The notes below the pieces were generated by a model. It was not told where the DNA came from. It did no database searches and saw only the letters and a list, made by a program, of their open reading frames with translations. Below, one piece after another: positions 1 to 9,900 of a DNA stretch of 18,474 bases; positions within the stretch are counted from its first letter, which is position 1, and every line of letters begins with the position of its first letter. The stretch is taken from contig CBFHNK010000032.1 in assembly GCA_965657195.1 (NCBI GenBank), positions 1 to 18,474 of the forward strand, given 5' to 3'. This stretch comes from TMED14 sp965657195 (GTDB lineage Bacteria; Bacteroidota; Bacteroidia; Flavobacteriales; Schleiferiaceae). The position numbers and the translations under genes were made by a program.

Positions 1-573
1 CAGGGCCAAAAGGCTGAGGGCCAGCCCTACATGGCTTTGGCGGACTTCATTGACCCCGCGGGCAGCGACACCCTCGGACTCTTTGCGGTGACCACAGGCC
101 ACGGAGTGGACGAGCGCACCCAAGTCTTCAAGGACGCCAACGACGACTACCGAGCCTTAATGCTTCAGGCGCTGGCCGACCGCCTCGCTGAGGCCTTTGC
201 CGAACGCCTCCACCAACGCGTTCGCACTGAATTCTGGGGCTACGCCGCCGGCGAACAGCTCCCCAACGACGCACTGATCGCCGAGGAGTACCAGGGAATC
301 CGTCCGGCCCCCGGCTACCCGGCCTGCCCGGACCACCTTGAGAAGGATTTGCTCTTCGAACTACTTGACGCCGAGCGCCATACCGGCATTCACCTCACCG
401 AATCCAAGGCCATGTACCCCACGGCCGCGGTCAGCGGATACTACTTCGCGCACCCCGAGGCCAAGTACTTCGGACTTGCCAAAATCGACCGCGACCAGGT
501 TGCGGACTACGCCCAACGGCGCGGAATTCCGTTCGCCGAAGCCGAACGCTGGCTCAGCCCCCTAATTAACTAG
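1..573 (+). CDS. metH: Cobalamin-dependent methionine synthase, C-terminal activation domain (5' end outside window)
   Basis: The frame is open from base 1, so this is the last 190 residues of a gene that starts upstream. The visible part matches the AdoMet-binding activation domain of MetH, which reductively remethylates the cobalamin cofactor so that the enzyme can return to making methionine from homocysteine and methyl-tetrahydrofolate. The signature RPAPGYPACPDH lies at visible residues 101-112. It is followed by the conserved HTGIHLTES, the SGYYF stretch and the RDQV-DYA segment near the C-terminus. An internal ATG at base 31 is not taken as the start because the homology and open frame continue upstream. 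Some Bacteroidota split MetH into two polypeptides, and the window cannot show whether that is so here. metF follows 25 bp downstream in the same direction, which fits a shared methyl-folate pathway. The family call is very secure. Confidence 0.95.
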   Translation, partial: QGQKAEGQPYMALADFIDPAGSDTLGLFAVTTGHGVDERTQVFKDANDDYRALMLQALADRLAEAFAERLHQRVRTEFWGYAAGEQLPNDALIAEEYQGIRPAPGYPACPDHLEKDLLFELLDAERHTGIHLTESKAMYPTAAVSGYYFAHPEAKYFGLAKIDRDQVADYAQRRGIPFAEAERWLSPLIN

Positions 574-598
574 AAACCAGAAACTAGTTGCTAAAAAG

Positions 599-1555
599 AT
601 GAAAGTAACCGACCACATCGCCGCCGCCAACGGCAAGACCATTTTCAGTTTTGAGGTGCTGCCCCCGCTCAAGGGCAACACCATTGATTCACTCTTCGGA
701 ACCATCGAGCGCCTCATGCAGTTCGGCCCGAAGTTCATCGACGTGACCAGCCACCGCGAAGAGTACATCTTTAAAAAGCACGAATCCGGGCTGCTTCAAA
801 AGGTGCACACGCGCAAGCGCCCCGGAACCGTCGGCATCTGCGCCGCCATCCAGAACAAGTTCCACATCGACACGGTTCCGCACATCATTTGCGGCGGATT
901 TTCGCGCGAAGAGACGGAGTACGCCCTCATCGACTTGCACTACCTCGGAATCGACAACGTGCTCGTGCTGCGGGGCGACGCGCTAAAGAGTGAGGGAAGC
1001 TTTGTCCCCGAGCCCCACGGCCATGCCTACGCCATAGACCTGCTTCGACAAGTCAAAAATCTCAACCAAGGCAAGTACCTCTACGACGAGGTGCAAAATT
1101 CGAACCCGAGTAACTTCTGCATCGGAGTATCAGGTTACCCCGAAAAGCACTTTGAGGCCCCGAGCCTCAAGGCCGATCTGAAGCACGTCAAGGCCAAGGT
1201 CGATGCGGGCGCCGAGTTTGTGGTCACCCAAATGTTTTTCAACAACGACCACTACTTCAAGTTCGTAGACGACTGCCGGGCATTGGGTATCACGGTACCT
1301 ATTATTCCTGGCCTCAAACCGCTGACCGCCAAGGGCCAATTGCAGAGTATTCCGCGCAATTTTCACTTGAATTTGCCGGACGATTTAATCGAATCCGTTG
1401 AAGCGGCTAAAACGCCTGAAGCGGTAAAGCAGGTAGGGGTAGAGTGGTGCATTGCACAGTCTAAAGAGCTGATGGACAAGGGAGTACCCGTACTTCACTA
1501 CTACACGATGAGCAAGGCGGACGAGACCGAGCAAATCGCCTCGGCATTGTTCTGA
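599..1555 (+). CDS. metF: 5,10-methylenetetrahydrofolate reductase
   Basis: This 318-residue cytoplasmic flavoprotein reduces 5,10-methylene-tetrahydrofolate to 5-methyl-tetrahydrofolate, the methyl donor for MetH encoded just upstream. The length is normal for bacterial MetF. Visible landmarks are FSFEVLPP at residues 16-23, with Glu19 in the position of the catalytic glutamate, and VLVLRGD at 121-127, with Asp127 matching the FAD-contacting aspartate. VVTQMFF at 208-214 carries the substrate-contacting glutamine, and PIIPGLKPL at 234-242 closes the barrel core. The ATG at 599 is the first in-frame ATG after the metH stop and gives a standard N-terminus. With a 25-bp gap after metH and no terminator between them, co-transcription is likely. 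No riboswitch is visible, though any leader would lie upstream of metH, outside the window. Confidence 0.96.
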   Translation: MKVTDHIAAANGKTIFSFEVLPPLKGNTIDSLFGTIERLMQFGPKFIDVTSHREEYIFKKHESGLLQKVHTRKRPGTVGICAAIQNKFHIDTVPHIICGGFSREETEYALIDLHYLGIDNVLVLRGDALKSEGSFVPEPHGHAYAIDLLRQVKNLNQGKYLYDEVQNSNPSNFCIGVSGYPEKHFEAPSLKADLKHVKAKVDAGAEFVVTQMFFNNDHYFKFVDDCRALGITVPIIPGLKPLTAKGQLQSIPRNFHLNLPDDLIESVEAAKTPEAVKQVGVEWCIAQSKELMDKGVPVLHYYTMSKADETEQIASALF

Positions 1556-1624
1556 GCAGTCCGGTGTGGACAATGGACCAAGGGCTTCAACAAGTTGGCA
1601 CGAAAGTAGCCTTAACTTGCACCT

Positions 1625-2716
1625 ATGTCTACGTCCGCATTCAAAGCGCCCCGATTTGCGACCCACACTGCGGGTCAGCCGTTTTTTCAAATTTTGACCC
1701 AACGCGTCAATCAGTACTTTAAGGACCACAATAAGTCCTCTAAAGGTGACCTGCGCTTGTACACTAAAACTGGCGTCCTTCTTGTCGGTTTTTTTGCATC
1801 CTACGCTGCTATTCTGTACTTCGGTGCGAACTTTTGGGCTGGACTTCCATTTTGGATCATTCTAGGTCTGTTCACCTCGGCCATCGGGTTCAACGTCATG
1901 CACGACGGAGCGCACGGTAGCTATTCCAAGTACGAGTGGCTCAACTCGCTGGCGGGCCACACGCTCAGTATGCTTGGCGCCAGCGTCGCAATGTGGAAGA
2001 ACAAGCACAACACCATTCACCACACCTTCACGAACATTGACGGGGTAGACGACGATATTGAGGCAGGCGGAATGATTCGCATGGCCGAAACCCAGCCCCA
2101 CAAAAGCATTCACCGTATTCAGCACTACTACTGGCCTGCACTGTACAGCTTGCTCTACATCTACTGGCTAGCGTTCACCGACTTCAAAAAGTACTTCACC
2201 GGCAAAGTGGGTGTCGTACCCATTCGCAAGCTGTCGCTTGCGGAACACATTGGCTTTTGGGGGTGGAAGGCCATTCACGTTACCATGGTTGCGATCGTTC
2301 CCATTTACGTCCTCGGATTTTTCCCGTGGCTTTTCGGATTCCTCATTATGACCGCCATTACGGGCTTGTCACTGAGTGTGGTCTTTCAGCTCGCCCATGT
2401 GGTCGAAGGAGCCACGTTTACCAAGTCAGAGCTTGCGGATCCCGCACAGATTGAGTCCGAGTGGGCGGTGCACCAGCTACAGACTACGGCGAACTTCGCC
2501 ACGCGCAGCCGCATCCTCACATGGTTGCTCGGAGGCCTTAACTATCAGGTTGAGCACCACTTGTTTCCCCGCATCAGCCATGTGCACTACCCGGATATTT
2601 CGCGCATTGTGAAAGAGACGTGTGCAGAATTCAACGTTCAGTACCAGGAGTTTCGCACGTTTGCGGATGCCCTTGGAGCCCATGTGCGCCACCTTAAGCG
2701 CCTCAGCGTCGCTTAA
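1625..2716 (+). CDS. Membrane fatty-acid desaturase (acyl-lipid or acyl-CoA type)
   Basis: This 363-residue integral membrane di-iron enzyme is expected to insert a double bond into an acyl chain using oxygen and an electron donor. All three histidine boxes are intact: HDGAH at residues 93-97, HNTIHH at 128-133 and QVEHH at 308-312. The last box has glutamine in place of the first histidine, as in the front-end/linoleoyl desaturase group. Hydrophobic segments lie around residues 50-90 and 215-255. There is no fused cytochrome b5 domain, so electrons must come from a separate carrier. The ATG at 1625 is the first of the frame, 69 bp after metF. The chain position and substrate (acyl-CoA or membrane lipid) cannot be read from sequence. 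A role in membrane fluidity is inferred from the family. Its stop overlaps the stop of the convergent lipoprotein gene. Confidence 0.92.
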   Translation: MSTSAFKAPRFATHTAGQPFFQILTQRVNQYFKDHNKSSKGDLRLYTKTGVLLVGFFASYAAILYFGANFWAGLPFWIILGLFTSAIGFNVMHDGAHGSYSKYEWLNSLAGHTLSMLGASVAMWKNKHNTIHHTFTNIDGVDDDIEAGGMIRMAETQPHKSIHRIQHYYWPALYSLLYIYWLAFTDFKKYFTGKVGVVPIRKLSLAEHIGFWGWKAIHVTMVAIVPIYVLGFFPWLFGFLIMTAITGLSLSVVFQLAHVVEGATFTKSELADPAQIESEWAVHQLQTTANFATRSRILTWLLGGLNYQVEHHLFPRISHVHYPDISRIVKETCAEFNVQYQEFRTFADALGAHVRHLKRLSVA

Positions 2717-3147
2717 AGGTTGCTGACCGTCAGACGGACTCCGTCAAATTGAACTTGGTAGGGCAGTAGCCCCCACGTAGTGCTGCCGTCGGTGGCACTT
2801 CCGTCAAATAAGAGAAAGCGCTGGTTGTCGCAGCCACATTCAGCATACAATCCATCCACAACTGTGGCGGCCCCACAGGGCATCGAAACGTGGTTGGGAC
2901 AGCGAAGGTCGTATGCTCCAAAGTCGTTGGCATCCCCGAAGTTGGTGCGGCGGTAGATTACAAGCCCGCCGTGGCCCCAATCCGTGCGAATGTGGGTTCC
3001 GCCAACGAACTGTAAATCAAAGGCCGAGGGACTATTCACAAATACGGATTCATTGACAAAAACATAGGGAACGGGGTGGCGATTGCTCGTTCCGTCGCAG
3101 GCAATTATCGAAGCCAACCCGAGCCATAAGTAAATTTTATTGCCCAT
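2713..3147 (-). CDS. Rieske-like lipoprotein
   Basis: This 144-residue protein starts at the ATG at 3147. A longer frame from 3183 exists, but only the 3147 start puts a proper signal sequence at the N-terminus, ending in the lipobox IIAC with the lipidated cysteine at residue 17. The C-terminal half resembles small Bacteroidota lipoproteins of the Rieske-like class: a CPNH motif at residues 83-86, another cysteine at 91, CGC at 104-106, then a DGSATDG stretch and a short final strand. In a true Rieske domain each half would supply Cys and His (CxH and CxxH) to a 2Fe-2S cluster. Here the second half reads CGCDNQRF with no histidine, so a classical cluster is doubtful. It may be a structural relic or bind another metal. 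The Rieske-like call rests on pattern recognition only. It is convergent with the desaturase and divergent from the TonB receptor gene. Confidence 0.6.
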   Translation of the reverse strand: MGNKIYLWLGLASIIACDGTSNRHPVPYVFVNESVFVNSPSAFDLQFVGGTHIRTDWGHGGLVIYRRTNFGDANDFGAYDLRCPNHVSMPCGAATVVDGLYAECGCDNQRFLLFDGSATDGSTTWGLLPYQVQFDGVRLTVSNL

Positions 3148-3245
3148 AATCGGAACAAACCTACGTCCGACCTGCTTAACCACATTAATTCTTCGTTATT
3201 TTAGCCTTTCGATTCGCAACGGATCCACCTAAAAACGCTTTGCTT

Positions 3246-6200
3246 ATGCGTCTACGCTACGCCCTCTTCGCGCTCATCCTCGGAGCTTCCACCTTGGTGT
3301 GGGGTCAAGCCCGACCTGGTTCACTCCGCGGAACCGTCAAGGACAAAACCTCTGGAGAAGAAATTGCCCAGGCTCAGATTACTGTGAAATCCGGTCAGTA
3401 TAAGGTCACAGCGGGCACTTCTGACTTCGACGGCAACTACAACATCAATCCGATTCAGCCCGGCACCTACACCGTAGTCTGCGAAGTGTTTGGCTATAAT
3501 AGCGTGACCTTCACGGGTGTGCAAATCAACCCCGGCCGTCCGACCGAATTGAAGTTCGCCATGGCATCTTCGAGCGTGGAACTCGGGGCCATAGATGTAG
3601 TCGCGAAGTACGAGGCGCCCTTGATCGAAAAGGGTAAAACTGCCCAGAGCTTTGGCGCCGAACAAATTCGCAACCTCGCCGGCCGTGGTGTCAATGCCGT
3701 ACTTGCGCAGACCGCGAGTGTCGTTCAGGACGAGCGCAGTGGCGGTACCTTCTTTCGCGGTGGTCGTGGAGACGCCAACGTCGTGTTTGTCGACGGTGTA
3801 AAGATGCGCGGTGACATCAACCTTCCCCGTGAAGCTATTCAGTCTACCGAGGTCATCACCGGTGGTGTACCTGCCCAGTACGGTGACGTAACGGGTGGTG
3901 TCATTTCTACGACAACCAAAGGCCCAAGCCCCCGCTACTTCGGTACCGTGGAATACGTGACTTCAGCTCTTTTTGACCGCAACAACTACCACCTCGCAGG
4001 TTTGACCCTCGGTGGTCCGCTGTTGTTCAACAAGGCAAAGACGGCTCCGTTGGTGGGCTTCCTCTTGGCAACGGAATTCTCGTACACCGGTGTAGGTCGT
4101 CCGTACGCGACTCCCGTCTACAAGATTAAAGATGACGTCCTCGCGGACTTGCAGGCCAATCCATTGGTTCCGACCGCAACAGGTCTGGGTACCATTCGCC
4201 GTGCTGAGCTACTCGGGGCTGACGCCTTCGAGACGATCCCTACCCGACTAAACGTGGCAAACCAAGTGTTCCGCGCAACGGGTAACATCAACATTAAGAC
4301 GGGTAAGAAGACCAATCTTGTGCTCGGTGGACGTGCGTTTTACTCAAACGGCCGCAACGGAAGCTTCTTCCACTCGCTGATGAACTACGACAACAATGGT
4401 GCTTCAGAGCAGCGCGACCTCTCAGGCTACGTTCGCTTTACGCAGCAGTTCGGCAGCAGCGACAACAGCCTCATTCAAAACGCGTTCTACACCATTCAGG
4501 CTGACTACACGCGCAACAACTTCAAAAACTACGACCCCAACCACGGCGACAACATCTTCCGCTACGGGCACGTAGGCCAGTTTGAAACGGGTCGCATCGG
4601 TTTGTACGGATTTGGAACCGACGAAAAGACGGGAATCACGGCGTGGCGCAAACTGCTTGACCTCGATACTGGTATTGCGTTTACTCCGTCGCAGTACAAC
4701 CCCATCTTGGCAAACTACACCTCATCGTACTACAGCCTGGTCAATTCAGGGCTGATTGCCAACAACAGCGCTAACCTTAACAACATCCAGCAAGGTGGAG
4801 GCCTGCTCAACGGTCAAGGTCCGTACGACGTCTACGGCCTCTTCGGCAACGTGGGAGCGGTTCAGTCGGGCTACGGATACAGTCAAAACGAGCAGTACCG
4901 TATCACTGCCTCGACCAACTTTGACATTAAGGGTCACTCCCTGATTGCTGGTCTTGAGTACGAACAGCGCTTTGACCGAAGTTTCGGCGTAGCGGCCGCT
5001 TCGCTCTGGACCTTAATGCGCAACCTCCAGAACGATCACATGCGTGAGCTCGATCTTGAGAATCCCGTCTTGATCTACCGAGATGGAGTCTTTCAGGATA
5101 CCATTTTTTACAACCGCGCAATTGACTTGACAAAGCCACGGACGTTTGACCGCAAGCTGCGTACTGCGCTAGGTTGGGATCCGAACGGAAGCGACCAAAA
5201 GCTTCTGGATACCGACAACATTACCCCAGAGCAGTTCCAGGAGTTTGGTGGCTTGTCACTCTTCTCGGCGCAAGAATTGGTAAACCCCGGTGGTGCGGCT
5301 TTTGTAAGTTATTTCGGATACGACTACATGGGTCAATTGCTCACCGGCAACCCAACACTTAATGACTTCTTTACCGCGGTAGATGCCACTGGTAACCGTA
5401 CGTACCCGGTACGTGCCTTCCAGCCAATTTACATGGCAGGCTACATCCAGGACCAGTTCACGTTCGAAGACCTGTTCTTCAACGTGGGTGTGCGCGTGGA
5501 CCGCTACGATGCCAACCAACCTGTACTTAAGGATCCGTTCTCGCTCTTTCCTGCACACACTGTGGCTGATGTCAACGCGCGTGGCGGCCTTGAGGGTAGC
5601 GATATTCCCACTTCAATGGGCGATGACTACATGGTCTACGTGGACGACATCAAAAATCCACGTCGCATCGTAGGCTACCGCAACGGCTTTGATTGGTTCA
5701 ATGCAGACGGATCTCCCCAGCCCAACCCAACGGTAATTGCTAACTTGTCGGGTGGTCAGGCGAAGCCTTGGATTTTTGAAGAGGCGTTTACGGACCCTAC
5801 GAACCCCAATTCTCCAGTTCTCAATGCCAATTCATTCCGCGACTACCGTCCTCAAGTGACGGTGAGCCCACGTATTTCGTTCCAGTTCCCCATTTCAGAT
5901 GTGGCGGAATTCTTTGCGCACTACGACCTTCTCGTGCAGCGTCCGTCGGCCGCACAGTCGCGATTCAACCCATTTGATTACGTGAACTTGGTGTTTGGTA
6001 ATGCCGCTACAGTCGATAATCCCGAACTACTTCCTCAGAAGCAAACGGAGTACGAGATTGGCTTCCGCCAGATGCTAGGTGATCGAAGCGCGCTGAAAAT
6101 CAATGCGTTCTACCGCGAATACCGCGACCTCATTCAGACTGTTTCTGTGACTGAGGCCTACCCTGCGACCTACGTGACCTTCGGAAACCGCGACTTCACA

Positions 6201-6893
6201 ACCTCTAAAGGATTTAGCTTCCAGTACGACTTGCGCCGTGTAGGCAACGTTCAGATGAACGCCCAGTACTCGTTGACGTTCGCGGACGGAACGGGATCCG
6301 GAGCTGAGTCGGGCCTTTCACTTGCACGTACCGGCCTTCCGAACATTCGCTACATCATTCCTTTGGACTACGACCAGCGTCACAACCTGTCGGGCAACAT
6401 CGACTTCCGCTACGGCCAAGGAACGGACTACAACGGTCCAGTTTGGGGCAAGGTTAAGGTGTTTGAGAATGCCGGTGTCAACCTTTTGACGACTGCAGGT
6501 TCAGGATTCCCATACTCACGTCGTGTGCGTGCCTACGGCATCACGCAGTCAGCTACTCCGGTGGTAGGTCTGTTGAATGGTTCACGTTTGCCATGGCAGT
6601 TCCGCATGGACCTGACGGCGAACAAGGTTTGGAACTTCAATAAGAACAAGAACAACTTTGAACTCTACGTTCAAGTGCTTAACGTGCTCAATGCCGCCAA
6701 CATTCTTAGTGTCTACCCCTACACTGGATCACCTGATGACGATGGCTTCCTCGCTTCGCCCCAGGGTCAGCAGTCCATTGCCTTTACGGCCAATGCGCAA
6801 GCGTTTTCAGACCTGTATACGATCCGAATGGTCAACCCAACCAACTTTTCAACCCCACGCCTGATTCGCCTCGGTGTTCGGATTGGTCTGTAA
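3246..6893 (+). CDS. TonB-dependent outer-membrane receptor with carboxypeptidase-regulatory-like N-domain
   Basis: This 1215-residue TonB-dependent receptor starts at the ATG at 3246. A TTG two codons earlier is also in frame but spoils nothing and is not needed. A signal peptide (cleavage near residue 21, after VWGQ) is followed by a carboxypeptidase-D-regulatory-like beta-sandwich at about 25-108 (LRGTVKDKTSGE, DGNYNI, PGTYTV). The plug domain lies at about 125-228 and carries FFRGGRGDANVVFVDGV, QYGDVTGGV and related motifs. A long beta-barrel runs to the end and finishes in RLIRLGVRIGL with a hydrophobic last residue, as usual for outer-membrane barrels. The family imports large or scarce nutrients using TonB-ExbBD energy, or acts as a gated pore. 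The substrate is not evident. It is not flanked by a SusD-like gene, so a glycan-uptake SusCD pair is not supported. It leads a three-gene unit, with an 18-bp gap to the next gene. Confidence 0.93.
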   Translation: MRLRYALFALILGASTLVWGQARPGSLRGTVKDKTSGEEIAQAQITVKSGQYKVTAGTSDFDGNYNINPIQPGTYTVVCEVFGYNSVTFTGVQINPGRPTELKFAMASSSVELGAIDVVAKYEAPLIEKGKTAQSFGAEQIRNLAGRGVNAVLAQTASVVQDERSGGTFFRGGRGDANVVFVDGVKMRGDINLPREAIQSTEVITGGVPAQYGDVTGGVISTTTKGPSPRYFGTVEYVTSALFDRNNYHLAGLTLGGPLLFNKAKTAPLVGFLLATEFSYTGVGRPYATPVYKIKDDVLADLQANPLVPTATGLGTIRRAELLGADAFETIPTRLNVANQVFRATGNINIKTGKKTNLVLGGRAFYSNGRNGSFFHSLMNYDNNGASEQRDLSGYVRFTQQFGSSDNSLIQNAFYTIQADYTRNNFKNYDPNHGDNIFRYGHVGQFETGRIGLYGFGTDEKTGITAWRKLLDLDTGIAFTPSQYNPILANYTSSYYSLVNSGLIANNSANLNNIQQGGGLLNGQGPYDVYGLFGNVGAVQSGYGYSQNEQYRITASTNFDIKGHSLIAGLEYEQRFDRSFGVAAASLWTLMRNLQNDHMRELDLENPVLIYRDGVFQDTIFYNRAIDLTKPRTFDRKLRTALGWDPNGSDQKLLDTDNITPEQFQEFGGLSLFSAQELVNPGGAAFVSYFGYDYMGQLLTGNPTLNDFFTAVDATGNRTYPVRAFQPIYMAGYIQDQFTFEDLFFNVGVRVDRYDANQPVLKDPFSLFPAHTVADVNARGGLEGSDIPTSMGDDYMVYVDDIKNPRRIVGYRNGFDWFNADGSPQPNPTVIANLSGGQAKPWIFEEAFTDPTNPNSPVLNANSFRDYRPQVTVSPRISFQFPISDVAEFFAHYDLLVQRPSAAQSRFNPFDYVNLVFGNAATVDNPELLPQKQTEYEIGFRQMLGDRSALKINAFYREYRDLIQTVSVTEAYPATYVTFGNRDFTTSKGFSFQYDLRRVGNVQMNAQYSLTFADGTGSGAESGLSLARTGLPNIRYIIPLDYDQRHNLSGNIDFRYGQGTDYNGPVWGKVKVFENAGVNLLTTAGSGFPYSRRVRAYGITQSATPVVGLLNGSRLPWQFRMDLTANKVWNFNKNKNNFELYVQVLNVLNAANILSVYPYTGSPDDDGFLASPQGQQSIAFTANAQAFSDLYTIRMVNPTNFSTPRLIRLGVRIGL

Positions 6894-6911
6894 TAAAGTT
6901 TTATCTTGATT

Positions 6912-9900
6912 ATGAACAAGCACATTCTCTTTCTAGCCGCCTCTTTGGCAAGTCTAGTGGTTCTCGGTCGCGAGGACGTAGGCACTACTTCTGGCAAGAC
7001 TACCCGTTCCAACAAGACGGTTGAGGAACTTTGCCAGCCATCGCGTGCACAGTCAGATTTGAACATCAACAACGTTCGGACGACCATTCTCGGTGGTGGT
7101 GATATGTGGTGGGACCTCAATACGGCCCGCTACGAAGTTCCGAAAGGCAGCAACCGCCACTCGATGTTTGCCGGATCACTTTGGCTAGGTGGACTTGATG
7201 AGGGTAACCAGCTTAAAATGGCTGCGATGACGTACCGCCAGAAGGGTAACGACTATTGGCCGGGCCCGCTCTCCACAGATGGACTCGCGTCAATCACTAA
7301 GGATGTCTGCGACAAGTACGACCGCCACTGGATTATCACCCGTGAGCAGGTCGAGACCCACCGCGGCTGGATCCTTTGTAAGAATGACCCCGACTGTGAC
7401 CCTGCTGTCAAGTACCCCGGCTACGAAGGAAGCATTCCCGACATCATCAAGGAATGGCCGGCACACGGAGCTGAGGGTGAGCTTCCGTACACACTTGCCC
7501 CGTTCATCGACCTTGATGGCGATGGCCGCTACGACTACAACGAGGACTACCCCGCCTACGACCTTGACCGTGCCTACGACTGCCGCCTCAAAGAGACCGA
7601 TGTCCTTTACGGTGACCAAACAATCTGGTGGGTCTACAACGACCGCGGTAACGTGCATACCGAGACCAACGCTGGGGCCATGGGCTTCGAGATTCGCGCA
7701 CAGGCCTTTGCCTTTGCGACGAACGACGAGATCAACAACATGACCTTCAACAACTACCGCATTATTAACAAGTCGACGTTCCGCCTTACGAACACCTACT
7801 TCTCGACGTGGTTTGATGCGGATTTGGGCAACTACCTCGACGACATCATTGGTAGCGACATTCCCCGCGGATTGGGTTACGTCTACAATGCCGACATTGA
7901 CGACGAAGGTCCTATTGGATACGGCGTAAACCCACCTGCGATTGGTTTTGACTTCTTCCAGGGTCCGTTTGCCGACTACTTTGACGGCCGCGACAACGAC
8001 CGCGACGGCTGTATTGACGGAGTTCGCGACGACCAAGGCAACTGTATTCCTGAGAACCCCGTGACCGGCGTAAACGAGCGCATCATCATGTCCGGCTTCA
8101 TGTACTACAACAATACGTCTTCGGCGTTTTCGGGCAACCCCAACAACGCCTCAGAATTTTACAACTACATGCAGTCGCGCTGGAAGAACGGTAACCCGTT
8201 GGTGGTGGAGACCCCATGTGGTCCTGGATGTACCGGCAACGGCGACGGCTTCACCCAAGACGGAACGGGTCTCGCTACACTCTTCGCCTACCCGGGTTCA
8301 ACATTCGATACTACCGGGGTAACTGAACCGGTTGCACCGCAAAACTGGTACGAGTCTCCAGACAACCAGCAAGACAAGCGCGGACTGCACAATGCGGGTC
8401 CGTTCTCACTTGCTCCTGGTGCGCTCAACTTCATTACGACGGGAGCTGTTTGGGCACGTAACACCAACGATCCAGGTCCCTTGTTCTCTGTGGAACGCGT
8501 GATCATTGCCGACGACAAGGCACAAAGCCTCTTTGACAACTGCTTCCAGATCCTCAATGGCCCTGATGCTCCAGATATGGAGATTCAAGAGCTTGACCGT
8601 GGCGTTGTACTAATGCTGTCGTACCGCGAAGGCCAAAACAACGATCAGTACGACTACCAAGAGGTGGATCCATTGATTCCGTTCGCTGACAACACGTACA
8701 AATTTGAGGGCTTCCAGATCTACCAGCTTAAGAACGAGAACGTATCTGTTGCAGACCGCTACGACCCGAGTCAGGCGCGTTTGATTGCTCAGTGCGACCT
8801 TAAGAACGGCATAACCCGTTTGATCAACTGGGAACTGGATCCCGACCTTGAATTGCTCATGCCGCAGGACATGACCATTCAGTCGAACGACAACGGAATC
8901 CAAACTTCGTTCCACGTAACCGAAGACGCGTTTGCTACGGGTACCGACCGTCGTTTGGTGAACCACCGCAACTACTACTTCACCGTAGTGGCCTACGCGC
9001 ACAACGAGTACGAGCCATTTGACCAAGTACTTTCGCCCAACGGTCAGCGTCGTCCCTACTTGGCAGGCCGCAACAACGTGAAGAAGTACCTCGCTATTCC
9101 GCACCAAGTTCAAGCTGAGGCGAACGGCACCGTGCAGCGCGCTAAGTACGGTGATGCTCCAATTATCACCCGTGTAGAGGGTATGGGTAACGGTGGAACT
9201 GCACTCGAGTTGGACGCCGAGAGCGAGGCATTCATTATTGAGAACTTCCGTTTGGATATGCCTACCTACCGCCCCGGTTTTGGACCGGTGAACATCAAAG
9301 TGGTCGACCCACTTCGCGTTCAAGCGGGCACATTCACCATGGAGTTTAGTGGTGTGAATGCCAATGCAACATGGGTCATCAAAGATTCCGTGGGTAATGT
9401 GGTTGCCAACTCTGCCGGTAGCATCTCGTTCCTTGTGGAGCAAATCATTCCTGAGCTAGGCATCTCTGTGGACGTGCGGAATCAGCCTTCGCCGGGGGGT
9501 GATATCGAGAATACCCGAAACCAAGGCATTATTAGTAGCGGAATCGAGTACGAAGACCCTACCAAGGCATGGTTGAGCGGAGTGAAGGATGATGCCGACT
9601 ATGGCCCAACCAACTGGTTGTTGGCCGGTAATAATTCAGTGAGCACCGCGCCAGGTTCGTACTACAAAGACTTCCCAGGTGACGACAAGGCACGTTTCTC
9701 AACGATTGTGGGTGGAACTTGGGGGCCTTTTGCGTACGCGAGCTTCTTAGGTCGTGGTCTGACCGCAGGCAACACGATCTGGGGAATGGGACCAGCGGAC
9801 TCTTCAATGAGTGCGTTTACGGCGCGCATGAGTCCGACTGAGCTTCGTTCGGTAGACGTTGTCTTTACGGACGATTGGACCCAATGGACGCGTGTTCCGG

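Noticed and set aside
1590..1624. TTGGCACG and TTGCA before the desaturase, recalling a sigma-54 promoter
   Set aside because: The spacing between the GG and GC elements is far too long for sigma-54.
3156..3163. TAGGTTTG on the minus strand, an exact match to the Bacteroidota -7 box TAnnTTTG, upstream of the Rieske-like gene
   Set aside because: It lies only 8 bases before the start codon and has no TTTG element at the right distance, so it is not a convincing promoter.
3246..6893. TonB receptor as SusC of a glycan-uptake locus
   Set aside because: No SusD-like lipoprotein or glycoside hydrolase lies nearby, and the next gene has a different architecture.
8610..9443. A 277-codon minus-strand frame inside the giant protein gene
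   Set aside because: It is Val- and His-rich with no motif, typical of the reverse reading of Asp/Asn/Tyr-rich coding sequence.
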